DNA of 64,000 nucleotides, taken from positions 1-64,000 of the forward strand of contig NZ_WPAG02000001.1 in the NCBI RefSeq assembly GCF_013602415.1, written 5' to 3'. Below are positions 25,285 through 34,078 of this stretch, piece after piece. Each line of letters opens with the position of its first letter. Positions within the stretch are counted from its first letter, which is position 1. Origin of the DNA: Rhodococcus sp. B50. GTDB lineage: Bacteria; Actinomycetota; Actinomycetes; Mycobacteriales; Mycobacteriaceae. The position numbers and the translations under genes are program-made. Under the pieces are notes generated by a model, which saw only the letters and a list, made by a program, of their open reading frames with translations, had not been told where the DNA came from and made no database searches.

Positions 25285-26131
25285 TCAGATGGTGACGGAG
25301 GTGTCGGCTCGGAGAGCCAGCGGTAAACGGTGGCGACGGAGCGGTCGACTTCTTGGGCGAGACGGGCACCTCCACTCCGGCCTGGCGCCGGGCGAGTGCC
25401 CATTCGCGACGCTCCTCGTGAGAATGGAAGGCCGGGATGGGGTTGGTGTCGAGGTGGGTGCGGGCAGGTGGGGCAGTGGCACCTCGAGCTGTCGAGCGAG
25501 AGCGTCAGCGGTCGCAGTGCGAGTCGACCGCGCGACCGGAGTCTCACTTGCGGTCTCGGCGGCGGCACGGTTCTCGGTGATGGTCGTGACGTGAGTCGTG
25601 GGTGCGGTCGCGTTCTCGTGTGCGGTCTCACGGCGCGGCTGTGTCGCGGGCGCGGATTCGATGTGAGTCTCGGTGGGTGCGGCGGTGCGACGGCCGAGAA
25701 CGGTCAGCGCGTGGGTGGAGGCGAGCAGTGAGATCGGCGGGAGTGTGGCGATCACGGCGGCAAGAACGGAGTTGAAGCCGGGGGTCGTGGTGAGAACGGC
25801 GTGGATCGCGTTTCCTGCGATCGAGACGGTGGCGGCTCGATGAGAATCTTCCAGAAGAATCGTCGCGCCCGGTGGTCGTGACGTCGGGAAACGACTCCCA
25901 TCGTTGCTTGCAGGATCGTTCCGTCGACGATGACGGGGAACAGGAAGGCGATCTCTCTCGGTGGCCGGCCTGGATGCACAGGTCTCGCAGTGCGAGGAAG
26001 CTGAGAATGAACGCGGCCGCCCCGATTCCTACGGTGATGGTCACGCCTGCGAACCACATGGATCCGCTGACGGCTGTCACGTTCTCGGGCACTGAGGCGT
26101 TCTTGTTCTTGTGTCGCTTCGTCCACATCAT
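25285..26131 (-). pseudogene. DUF2637-family membrane protein, frameshifted as assembled
   Basis: Starts MMWTKRHKNKN and has the DUF2637 pattern: VTITVGIGAAAFILSFLALR (membrane segment 1), then in the next frame PREIAFLFPVIVDGTILQAT (segment 2) and ATMGVVSRRHDHRARRFFW. A third frame carries VIATLPPISLLASTHALTVL (last segment) and a long Thr/Ala-rich cytoplasmic tail. Near the end another frame reads LAQEVDRSVATVYRWLSEPT, a helix-turn-helix, so the C-terminus probably binds DNA. At least three 1-base changes are needed. The family is typical of actinobacterial conjugative plasmids (spread-type proteins). Confidence 0.7.
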
Positions 26132-26408
26132 AGTTCCCATAGTAACAATGAGAACCATGATATGGGAAGGGGTTCTCAGATGAGATTCGCAGGTCACGAC
26201 GGGATCGAGGCGGATACGTGAGATGAGAGATGACTGCGCTCCGGCCGGTTCTCGGAGGAGTCGTTCGGGCGTGATGGTTCTTATCGCTCGGGTCGGCGTC
26301 TCACAATGTCGACTGATCCTGTTGCTCGTTGCAGAGGCCCATCGTTGGCGAAGCCGCCCCCTGGTGCATCCACCCGCGACAGCTCCGGTCCGAGTAGTTC
26401 AGGAAGGG

Positions 26409-26681
26409 TCAGTTCGCGGCGATCAGGCCGAAGACTCCGACGACGAATCCCATGAGGCCGCAGTAGAGGAAGAAAGCCGCTCCGAGCCTGTTCTTCTCTT
26501 GCCGTTCCCTCCTGGTCACGCTTTTTCTCCGCATGTACTCGCATGCTCCGAAGCAGATGAGCGCCGCGATGATCAGTAGCCACCACAGACCCGTGAGACC
26601 TCCGGCGAGATTGCGGACGGGTTCGGGTGGGCCGTCGAAGCCGAGGTAGGTGGTTCGGGCGTAGAGGTGGGGCTCATTCAC
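26409..26681 (-). CDS. Two-segment membrane protein
   Basis: 90 residues with hydrophobic segments GLWWLLIIAALICFGA and AFFLYCGLMGFVVGVFGLIA separated by a basic loop (RRKSVTRRERQEKNR), which predicts a cytoplasmic loop. No family recognised. Lies in a set of short minus-strand genes. Confidence 0.6.
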   Translation of the reverse strand: MNEPHLYARTTYLGFDGPPEPVRNLAGGLTGLWWLLIIAALICFGACEYMRRKSVTRRERQEKNRLGAAFFLYCGLMGFVVGVFGLIAAN

Positions 26682-26710
26682 GTCGGTGGCGGTCCTTGTC
26701 TCAGGCTCGG

Positions 26711-26911
26711 TCAGTCGGTGGTCAGCACTGTGTCACGCGACACCGACTGATCTTGGTGCGTCGTGGTGCGCCCCGCCATCGGCTCGACGGCGAGAACGGC
26801 GACCGCTACGACGAGAACGACGACGGCAACTGTCATTCGGCCGGCTACCGGATAGGCGTTGTTTGTGCTGGCGGGAGCGTTATCGTCACGGATTCTCGCG
26901 CACACTCGCAT
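26711..26911 (-). CDS. Single-pass small membrane protein
   Basis: 66 residues with one strong hydrophobic segment (MTVAVVVLVVAVAVLAVEPM). It precedes the 90-residue membrane protein by 29 bases. The upstream DNA (about 26955-27025) resembles the promoter region of the DUF2637 gene. Family unknown. Confidence 0.5.
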   Translation of the reverse strand: MRVCARIRDDNAPASTNNAYPVAGRMTVAVVVLVVAVAVLAVEPMAGRTTTHQDQSVSRDTVLTTD

Positions 26912-27061
26912 GGGTGCTCGAGGGTGCTCTGTACTGCTGCCTCATGGCAGGGATTCCATAGTAATAATGGGTTATATGAGGCGTGAGAATCCCACTGGGG
27001 AGTGAGAATGGATGGTTCTCATCGTGTCCTCAACGCATGAGGATGTGCGACTGAGAACCGG

Positions 27062-27318
27062 TCAGGTGCGATTCCAGCGGCCGACGCCGGTCTGGGCGGT
27101 GGACTTGACTTCCCCGGTGGCCGGGCGTCCCAGCTGTGGCCGTTGTTGTGTTCGGCTTCGAGTCGTTCGATTGTCTCGAGGACGGCGGTCTCGAGGAATT
27201 CGCTGAAGGTGCTCGGCGGGAGGACTGCGCGGGTGCCGAGGTAGGCAGCGCGGATGCGTTCGGCCTGGTCGGTGTGGAACCCGAGTTTGGGGCGCGGTGT
27301 GCGTGACGCCTCGGTCAT
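27062..27318 (-). pseudogene. Ribbon-helix-helix (ParB-like) protein 2, frameshifted near its end
   Basis: Starts MTEASRTPRPKLGFHTDQAE, then RIRAAYLGTRAVLPPSTFSE and FLETAVLETIERLEAEHNNG, the pattern of small centromere-binding proteins. After GHSW the frame is lost and continues as RPATGEVKSTAQTGVGRWNR to the stop at 27062. Paralogous to the gene directly upstream and more distantly to the ParA partner at 21059. Confidence 0.65.
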
Positions 27319-27586
27319 TGCTGGTCCTGTTCTCCTGGGCGGCCGGGGGCGTTGCGTCCGACGCCGGTCTGGGAGAGGGATTTGAGTTCGCTGCGGCTGG
27401 GGTGCGCCAGGGCCGGCCGTCGTTGTGTTCGGCTTCGAGACGTTCGGTGGCCTCGACCAGCAGGTCGGTGATGAACTCGCTGAGGGTGGCCGGGGGCAGG
27501 ATGGCGCGGGTGCCGACGTAGGCGGCGCGAATCCGGTCGGCGTCGGCTTCGGTGATGTCGAAGGCCATGCGCTTCTTCCCGGTCAT
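27315..27586 (-). pseudogene. Ribbon-helix-helix (ParB-like) protein 1, frameshifted near its end
   Basis: Starts MTGKKRMAFDITEADADR, then RIRAAYVGTRAILPPATLSE and ERLEAEHNDGRPW. It needs one shift to reach RSELKSLSQTGVGRNAPGRP, ending at 27315 with an ATGA overlap into its paralog. The shared ending (KS..QTGVGR) proves that the second frame is the real one. It sits between the repA origin region and the membrane protein genes. Confidence 0.65.
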
Positions 27587-27680
27587 GGTTCTCATCGTAA
27601 CTTCGGTACGTGAGGCACAGCCTCTGCCACGAGTGGACATGTTCGAGGGTTCGAAAGGGAGAAGGCAGGGCGGATACCTG

Positions 27681-27744
27681 ATATGGCTTGGCATGACCTA
27701 CCCGAATAATATCTGTATATGGCTCGGCGTGTCCTACCCGAATA
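27681..27744. promoter_or_regulatory. Two 28-bp iterons upstream of repA
   Basis: Units at 27681-27708 and 27717-27744, one every 36 bases, sharing ATATGGCT.GGC.TG.CCTA and CCCGAATA. They lie 30 bases before repA. Direct repeats here are expected to bind RepB or RepA and to form part of the pAL5000-type origin or its control. Confidence 0.75.
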
Positions 27745-27773
27745 CTCGATCTTGGTAGTGCACAGTACTCGGC

Positions 27774-28661
27774 ATGGAAACGGCGGGGGAGTCCCTTCTC
27801 ACTGACGAGCAGTGGGGAAACGAGGTGCTACTGCCGCATCGGCCGTTCGCGACGAACCAACTCGAGCACGGTCAGTACCGAATGAGCCGTGACCAGGCAT
27901 TGATGATGCGCTACATCCAGCACTCTCCACACGCGTTGCTCGGATCGATCGTCATCGACTGTGACCACCCCGATGCGGCGATGCGGGCGTTCGAGAAACC
28001 GTCGGATCATCCGACGCCGAGCTGGGTCGCGCAGTCTCCCTCCGGGCGGGCGCACCTGGGTTGGTGGCTGGGCGACCATCGAGTCTGCCGTACCGACTCG
28101 GCGCGGTTGACTCCGCTGCGCTATGCCCATCGCATCGAGCGAGGTCTGTGTATCTCCGTCGGCGGAGACTTCTCCTACGGTGGGCAGCTGACCAAGAACC
28201 CGATCCACCCTGAATGGGAAACCATTTACGGTCCAGGGGATCCGTACTCGTTGCGGGATCTGGCGACCATCTACACACCTCGTCAGGCTCCGCGCCGGCC
28301 CGACCGCTCCGTGGGTCTGGGCCGCAATGTGACGATGTTCGACACTGCCCGTAAGTGGGCGTACCCACAGTGGTGGCACCATCGTCATGGCACCGTAGAC
28401 CAGTGGCTCCAACTGGTTCTTCAGCGTTGTCACGGAATCAACAGCGAGTTCGCCGACCCTCTTCCTTTCATCGAGGTCCGTGCCACGGCGTACTCCATCG
28501 GCAAGTGGATCTGGCGTAACTTCGATGAGGGGACGTTCCGGGCGCGCCAGGCAGCACGTGGGAGCAAGGGCGGCAAGGTCATGAGCTCTGCCAAACGGGA
28601 AGCAAACAGGAAGCGGGCCACCAAGTTCGATCTGGCGACAGCATTGGAGTTCGCGCGATGA
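27774..28661 (+). CDS. repA: Plasmid replication initiator RepA (pAL5000/replicase family)
   Basis: 295 residues. Typical segments: PHALLGSIVIDCDHPDAAM, ARLTPLRYAHRIERGLCISV, KNPIHPEWETIYGP and WRNFDEGTFRARQAARGSKG. This is the replicase family of theta-replicating actinobacterial plasmids (pAL5000 and the small Rhodococcus plasmids), related to ColE2-type Rep. It probably primes replication at an origin nearby. The stop overlaps the repB start by ATGA, as is usual in this replicon type. Confidence 0.9.
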   Translation: METAGESLLTDEQWGNEVLLPHRPFATNQLEHGQYRMSRDQALMMRYIQHSPHALLGSIVIDCDHPDAAMRAFEKPSDHPTPSWVAQSPSGRAHLGWWLGDHRVCRTDSARLTPLRYAHRIERGLCISVGGDFSYGGQLTKNPIHPEWETIYGPGDPYSLRDLATIYTPRQAPRRPDRSVGLGRNVTMFDTARKWAYPQWWHHRHGTVDQWLQLVLQRCHGINSEFADPLPFIEVRATAYSIGKWIWRNFDEGTFRARQAARGSKGGKVMSSAKREANRKRATKFDLATALEFAR

Positions 28662-28921
28662 GCGGCAGTGCCCAGGCACAACAACGGCGGTCCATCACCG
28701 CAAAGGAGCTGGCACGCCGGCTCGGCTCGTCGGAGCGCACTGCACGTCGCCTGGTTGCCGAACCCCGAGACCAATTCCTCGAACGCGCAGAACGCCGACG
28801 CAAGCAGGTGGTCGAACTTCGCGAGCAGGGGATGAAGTACCGCGAGATCGCCGAGAAACTGGAGATGTCGACCGGAGCGGTGGGTCGGATACTGCATGAT
28901 GCCCGCAAGCTCGAGGGGTAG
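28658..28921 (+). CDS. repB: Replication protein RepB
   Basis: 87 residues, basic, with a C-terminal helix-turn-helix (YREIAEKLEMSTGAVGRIL) and an N-terminal one (TAKELARRLGSSERTARRLV). In pAL5000-type plasmids RepB is the sigma-like DNA-binding partner that loads RepA at the origin. Translationally coupled to repA. Confidence 0.88.
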   Translation: MSGSAQAQQRRSITAKELARRLGSSERTARRLVAEPRDQFLERAERRRKQVVELREQGMKYREIAEKLEMSTGAVGRILHDARKLEG

Positions 28922-28991
28922 GAGCGGCTTCCGCGTGAAACGATTCGATTCCCCTTCGCCGCTGTGGTTCTGACCGGAGCGAGAATTTCGT

Positions 28992-30212
28992 TCAGTAGCG
29001 GTGCCGGTCGAAGCGGTCCCCGCGGGTCCTGGTGCGCTTGCCCGAGCGCTGGAGCAGTATCTGCCGGATCTCGGCGAGAGCGGTGGCACGGGTGTCGTCG
29101 CTGGCCGGAGGATGAGCAGCACGCCGGTCGAGTTCGGCGCGACGTTCCGCGGCGCGGCGGTCCTGGATCTCAGTGCGGCGCTCGGTGGGGGTAGGCCCTG
29201 ACCACACATCGGCGAGGGCACGGAGCTGCCAGCGCAGGAAAGCGGTCGGGGACGCTAGGTGTGGGAGGCTGCGGTCGCGGCGGAACTCGGTGATCTGGTC
29301 GGCTACGTCGTCGCCGGTCCATCGGGTGGTGTCGATGCCTGCGGCGGTCAGGGCATCGGCGATGGCTCCGACGTGGTGATGGGTGGTTCCGGGGACGTAG
29401 TGGCCATTCCGATCCACGCCGCGGTATTCGGGCATCGTGGGACCGAGTCGGTCGGCCAGGCGCGCTGCGGCGATCTGAGCGTGCAGGGGTCGTGGGTCAC
29501 CCTCGGTCTTCGCCGAAGCCCGGGCGCGGCGCGTAGCGCGCGCGTTGGTGAGTACTTGAGAACGAGAGATACCTGTAGAACCCAAAGGGTTCTCCGGTAG
29601 ATCCGCATGATTCGGAAACTGGGGATAAACAGAAGAGTTGGCAGTGAACTTGCTGGTCAGGGCCCATACGGAAGCTGCGCGAAGTTGTTTTCCGCCGTGG
29701 GTGAGGCTGGCTTCGATGCGTTCGGCGATGGTGAGGTAGCGGCCGCGGACGAGCTCGACGGCGGCTCCGATGCGGCGAAGGATCTGGCGGGCGCGGTCGA
29801 GGACGTCGGTGCTGATGCCGGCGTATTCGGCGAGGGTGTCGCGGGCGGCGGTGAGGCTGCGGCCGGTGGATTCGTCGGCGTAAGCGGCGTGAGCGTTGGC
29901 GGCGGCGATGAACTTGTCCGGGGCGATGCGGTGCTCGTGGCAGATTTTGATGCCGGTCTCGCTGCGGGCGAAGGTGATGATCTGGCGCATCCAACCCGCG
30001 CGGGAGTCCCAGACAGGGATGGGGGAGTAGGCACCATCGGCTACGCGGAGGTTGTAGCTGCCGCGACGGCGACCACGGCGGGTCTGGGGAGTGGCGCGGC
30101 CGGGACCTCGGCGGTTGTCCCGGGCGGTGCGTGTGCTCCGTTGAGGGCGACACGCGGGAATGTGATTTAAGACGGAAGTTGGCCCAAACGAGCAGCGCTC
30201 GCTAATATGCAT
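28992..30212 (-). CDS. Putative plasmid replication or DNA-binding protein
   Basis: 406 residues from the ATG at 30212; the first 60 are basic and low complexity, so a later start is possible. The core (WMRQIITFARSETGIKICHE, TLAEYAGISTDVLDRARQIL, YLTIAERIEASLTHGG) looks like winged-helix domains of actinobacterial plasmid Rep-like proteins. The C-terminal part holds Arg/Ala-rich helices. It points toward the repAB cassette. I am not certain of its role; a regulator is equally possible. Confidence 0.6.
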   Translation of the reverse strand: MHISERCSFGPTSVLNHIPACRPQRSTRTARDNRRGPGRATPQTRRGRRRGSYNLRVADGAYSPIPVWDSRAGWMRQIITFARSETGIKICHEHRIAPDKFIAAANAHAAYADESTGRSLTAARDTLAEYAGISTDVLDRARQILRRIGAAVELVRGRYLTIAERIEASLTHGGKQLRAASVWALTSKFTANSSVYPQFPNHADLPENPLGSTGISRSQVLTNARATRRARASAKTEGDPRPLHAQIAAARLADRLGPTMPEYRGVDRNGHYVPGTTHHHVGAIADALTAAGIDTTRWTGDDVADQITEFRRDRSLPHLASPTAFLRWQLRALADVWSGPTPTERRTEIQDRRAAERRAELDRRAAHPPASDDTRATALAEIRQILLQRSGKRTRTRGDRFDRHRY

Positions 30213-30290
30213 AACGAAGACTTTCTGGTGAGAAAGTTCGAGTGGCCCGAGAGAGTTTGGCGACTGGCTCGGTCACATATTCGGTTTGGA

Positions 30291-30320
30291 AGACCCCTCG
30301 CTTGGCAGGCGGGGGGTTTT
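30291..30320 (+). terminator. Intrinsic terminator-like hairpin with T run
   Basis: GACCCCTCGC, a 7-base loop, then GCGGGGGG and TTTT. It reads on the + strand and lies upstream of the minus-strand gene starting at 30212, next to the antitoxin-like gene. Confidence 0.6.
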
Positions 30321-30371
30321 CTGCATCTGAAGGCGGGCTAGTTGGCGGCTAGCGGCCCTCTCTGGTGGCGT

Positions 30372-30557
30372 TTACACGGTCACCGCCTTGATCTCGCGGG
30401 CAAGATCCGGTCGACCGGCTTGTAGTGCGAGCAGGTCGGCGACGTATTGGGACAGCGCGACCTTGGCGTCCTTGGCATCGTTGCGGAGCTGTTCGTGCAG
30501 CTCAGCGGGGATGCGTAGAGTCATCGCGGCGCGGTCGCCTTTATGCGGCTGTGCCAT
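30372..30557 (-). CDS. Ribbon-helix-helix protein, HicB/Arc-like
   Basis: 61 residues from the ATG at 30557 (or 68 from 30578). AAMTLRIPAELHEQLRNDAK, then LSQYVADLLALQAGRPDLA, is a typical RHH DNA-binding fold. No toxin gene adjoins it. It sits at the left border of the 5.5-kb tandem duplication, which begins only 26 bases before its start. Confidence 0.75.
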   Translation of the reverse strand: MAQPHKGDRAAMTLRIPAELHEQLRNDAKDAKVALSQYVADLLALQAGRPDLAREIKAVTV

Positions 30558-30744
30558 GCGTAAACCCCCGTTCTTCAAGATCGGCCCGTTGAATCTGACT
30601 CAGATTAGCGGCTGAGAGGGCGGATGTCAGTTACCCCCGTACATCGGCGTGGCGCGTGTCGACTAGTGGGACGACAGTCGGAGCCTCGGAGCGGGTGGGA
30701 GGCGGCGGTGTGTCTCACGCCGGCGGTGGGGCACACTCTCACGA

Positions 30745-32156
30745 ATGGCGTCACCGCAGCTTTCGACGAGCAGCCCTGCGACCACCACCGATTCCCAGCC
30801 GATCCCGCAACCTCGATGGAGACTGCCTCTGTTGGGTGATCTGCTCAGCATCGACGTGGCGAAGCCGGTTCAGCGTGAGATGCAGATGGCGCAGGAACTC
30901 GGGGGATCTTCGAGCGCAAGATCCTCCAGCACCGGCTGATCGTGGTCTCCGGCGCCGATCTGGTGCGCGAGGTCAACGACGAGGAGAAGTGGGCGAAGTT
31001 CCTCGGCAAGCCGCTCCGCAAGCTTCGTGTCATTGCCGGCGACGGGCTGTTCACCGCGTTCAACTCCGAACCGAACTGGAGGAAGGCCCACAACATCCTC
31101 GGTCCGGGATTCGGCCAGGCCGCGATGCGCGGCTATCACGACTCGATGCTCACGGTCGTCGACCGGCTGGTCGACAGCTGGGACACCGCCGCAGCCGGCG
31201 GCGAGTACGTGGACGTGCCGAAGAGCATGACGTCGCTGACCTTCGACGTCATCGGACGTTGCGGTTTCAGCTACGACTTCGACTCGTTCGGCCGCACCGA
31301 ACCCGATCCGTTCATCGCAGCGATGAGCCGGGCGCTCGAGTACATCAACCGCTCGTCGAACGACATTCCGATCCTGCGTGCTCTGTTCGGTCGCGCGGCG
31401 CGTGAGCAGCACGAACGCGACATCGCGCTGATGCAGGAGACGGTCGATCGCATCGTCGAGGAGCGGATGAGCTCCGGTGAGCAGCGCGGCGATCTGCTGG
31501 ACCTGATGATGCACACCGTCGATCCCGACACCGGCGAGCAGCTCGACCGCGAATCGATCCGCAATCAGGTGCTGACCTTCCTGGTCGCGGGCAACGAGAC
31601 CACCGCGGCCACCCTGGGGTTCGCGGTCCATTTCCTGAGCCGACATCCCGAGGTGGTGGCGAAGGCGCGGGCCGAGATCGCCGAGGTCGTCGGTGCCGAC
31701 GGTCGGATCGGGTACGAGCAGGTCGCCAAGCTGCGGTATGTGCGGCGGGTGGTGGACGAGACGCTGCGGTTGTGGCCGGCCGCCCCGGGTTATTTCCGCA
31801 AGGTGCGCGGTGAGACCACCCTGGGCGGACGGACGCTGCCGAAGGGTTCGTGGGTGTTCGTGCTGCTGCCGCAGCTGCACCGCGACCCGCTGTGGGGCGA
31901 CGATCCCGAGCGGTTCGATCCGGATCGGTTCGAGCCCGCGGCCGTGCGGAAGCGTCCGGCGCACATCTTCAAGCCGTGGGGCACCGGTATCCGGGCGTGT
32001 ATCGGTCGGCAGTTCGCGTTGCACGAGGCGGTGCTCACGCTCGCGTCGCTGATCCGGCGGTACGACTTCGCTCCGGAACCGGGCTACGAACTCGACGTGC
32101 ACGAGGCGATCACTCTCAAGCCGCGGGGGTTGAAGGTCAAGCTCTCGCGTCGGTGA
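30745..32156 (+). CDS. Cytochrome P450, CYP102-like heme domain (copy 1, one frameshift)
   Basis: The consensus of both copies gives about 470 residues. This copy breaks once near 30902 (five G where copy 2 has six) and is open from 30942. Signatures: I-helix AGNETTAA, ETLR (ExxR), and the heme loop FKPWGTGIRACIGRQFAL with the Cys ligand. The loop is close to that of fatty-acid hydroxylase P450 BM3, but no reductase domain follows, so separate redox partners are required. The substrate is unknown; fatty acid or another lipid is an inference. Cys and all core motifs are intact. Confidence 0.88.
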
Positions 32157-32229
32157 CGGAGGCGGCCGACAGGTAAGTTCCCCCTGGGCAGCCATACTGT
32201 GCCCACGGTTCGGGGGAGGTTATAAGTTA

Positions 32230-33309
32230 ATGGTGATTCTCAACGAGTGGCATCTGGTCGAAACGTTGGTCGGCGGCGAGATGTCCGTTGTCAGCTGCGG
32301 CGGCGTAGTCAAGGATTGGGCGTCGGTGACCCGGCATGTTCAGCCGGCCCCGGACCTTCCGGTCACGCCGATCATCGACGAGGTGATCCGCACTCGACGG
32401 CCGGTGACGCTCGATCTGCGCTCGCGCAAGGGGGCGCAGAAGGCGTTCCACATCGAGGCGCTGCCCGTTCTCGGCCCCAGCGGGGAGGCGCACGGTGTCC
32501 AGGTGTGGGTGGGTGAGCCCGGCCGGGTTCCCACCCCACCTCGAATCGCAGCTGGGATTGCGTGGAGTCTCGAGCGGATGGTGATCGGCCAGACGGTCGA
32601 AGCATCGATGATGTCCGGGGTGCTTCCTGAAGAGCACGTTCCGGAGCGAACTCCTGCGGAGTACATTGCCAAGGCGGTGAAGTTCGACGATTCGGCGTCG
32701 TTGTTCGAGCTGGGCATCGATCCGGTGCACGGTCGCCGGTGGGAGGCTCCGATGTCGGTTCTGCACGCCGACGGTCGGGTGATGCGCTGGTACTGCTGGG
32801 GCAAGGGCCGTACTGATCCGGGCAACGTGGGATTGCGGCTGTTGTGGCACGACGTCTCCGATACGACGTCACCGGAGTTGCCGACGTTGAGCGAGCTGGG
32901 AATGCAGGAGATGCTGCGATCAGCGGGGGTCTACACCGGAGTCTTCGTCGCCGATCTCGCCGTTCTGACGATGTGGCTGCCGGATGCTCCACCGTGGGTG
33001 TCCTGGCGAAACGTCAAGGGCGGAAACGAGATCGTGCATCCCGACGACCGGCATGTGCTGGCCGATGCACTGGCAACGTTCCGTTCGGGGGATACCGCAC
33101 CTCGGTGCGTCGATGCTCGTCTGCGTTCGGAATCGGGCTGGCGGGCAGCGAAATTGTCGATCAGCCCGTATCCCGGCCCTCTCAGCGACCGTCTCGTGCT
33201 CGTTCAGATTTCAACGATTCCGGATGAATTCGATGCGGCCACAGAGGATTGCAGGGATCCGATCGCGGGGTGCGAGGCGGGTAGGTTGGTCCCGGACTAT
33301 CGGCTGTGA
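32230..33309 (+). CDS. DUF5593-type (GAF/PAS-like) protein, copy 1
   Basis: 359 residues as assembled; the true C-terminus is that of copy 2 (DLQGSDRGVRGG), because one T is missing at about 33247. The N-terminal part resembles the DUF5593 GAF-like domain of rhodococci and mycobacteria (VVKDWASVTRHVQPAPDLPV). A C-terminal PAS-like part contains IVHPDDRHVLADAL. No output domain is present. It follows the P450 by 73 bases and may sense a small ligand. Confidence 0.8.
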   Translation: MVILNEWHLVETLVGGEMSVVSCGGVVKDWASVTRHVQPAPDLPVTPIIDEVIRTRRPVTLDLRSRKGAQKAFHIEALPVLGPSGEAHGVQVWVGEPGRVPTPPRIAAGIAWSLERMVIGQTVEASMMSGVLPEEHVPERTPAEYIAKAVKFDDSASLFELGIDPVHGRRWEAPMSVLHADGRVMRWYCWGKGRTDPGNVGLRLLWHDVSDTTSPELPTLSELGMQEMLRSAGVYTGVFVADLAVLTMWLPDAPPWVSWRNVKGGNEIVHPDDRHVLADALATFRSGDTAPRCVDARLRSESGWRAAKLSISPYPGPLSDRLVLVQISTIPDEFDAATEDCRDPIAGCEAGRLVPDYRL

Positions 33310-33330
33310 TCTGGTAGTTTGTCTTCCGCG

Positions 33331-33349
33331 TCCCCGCCCGTGGGGATTT
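33331..33349 (+). terminator. Small hairpin after the DUF5593-type gene
   Basis: TCCCC (33331-33335) pairs with GGGGA (33342-33346), followed by TTTC. It is repeated in copy 2 near 38862. Confidence 0.45.
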
Positions 33350-33500
33350 CCCGGGGCTTGTCCACTCGGCCTCGGATGTAGCACAGCCGGTTTCGGCCGC
33401 TTCCGCATGTCCGCGTGAGGTGGGCTGCTATCTCCGCGGGGGGAGCTCAGACGTGGTTATCCGTATTTGTCGTGCGTCGACACACAGTGTGTCGCGCGTG

Positions 33501-33947
33501 TCAGACGGGTGCGCCCGGCGGTCGGGTGCGGGCCCGTTCGTAGGCGGCGCGGACCTCGGCTGTGTCCACTCCCAGAGCTCGGGCCAGTCGTTCGGCTACC
33601 GGCTCTCGCAGCGAGGTTTCCCCCAGCTCGAGGCTGCTGAGCGAGGCCGTGGAAATGCCGGCTTGCAGCGCCAGCTGGGGCTGGGTCAGGCCGGCCTGGG
33701 CGCGCAGATCGCCCAGATACCGGTCGTGCGGGGATATCCGCACCAGCTCGGACATCGGAACGTCGAGGGCGGCAGCGACACGGGCCAGACGGTCCACCTG
33801 CGGGGTCGCCTGCCCGGACTCCCAGGCTCGCACGGCCGCCACGCTCACTTCGGCGAACCTCGCCAGGTCACCACGGGTGTAACCCTTCTCCGTCCGCAGA
33901 TCGATCAGCCTCTCCCGGTCGAATCCCCGAAGAGGCCGTCTCGTCAT
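33501..33947 (-). CDS. Double XRE-type helix-turn-helix regulator, copy 1
   Basis: 148 residues from the ATG at 33947 (GGAAAGG 8 bases upstream); an ATG at 33971 would add 8. Two XRE domains in tandem: LRTEKGYTRGDLARFAEVSV...VRAWESGQATP and LRAQAGLTQPQLALQAGIST...LSSLELGETS. It is divergent from the structured leader and may control the operon behind it. A hairpin CGACACA/TGTGTCG (33478-33494) follows the stop. Confidence 0.88.
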   Translation of the reverse strand: MTRRPLRGFDRERLIDLRTEKGYTRGDLARFAEVSVAAVRAWESGQATPQVDRLARVAAALDVPMSELVRISPHDRYLGDLRAQAGLTQPQLALQAGISTASLSSLELGETSLREPVAERLARALGVDTAEVRAAYERARTRPPGAPV

Positions 33948-34078
33948 GCCCGAAACCTTTCCACGAGCCATAACACTGCCCTACAGGAATGGCTTGCGTC
34001 ATCTTCCACTGGAATAGATTTTGCTGTAATGTTCCGGAATAGAGTTTCAATGAAAGGTTTCGTGGCGAAGGAGGTAAC

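Noticed and set aside
27315..27586. Programmed frameshifting in the two RHH genes
   Set aside because: Both paralogs break at a similar place, which is suggestive, but neighbouring genes are broken in the same way and no slippery site with a downstream structure is evident. Sequencing indels are simpler.
30291..30320. tRNA gene near the T-run hairpin
   Set aside because: Only a terminator stem is present; no T-loop or anticodon arm can be drawn.
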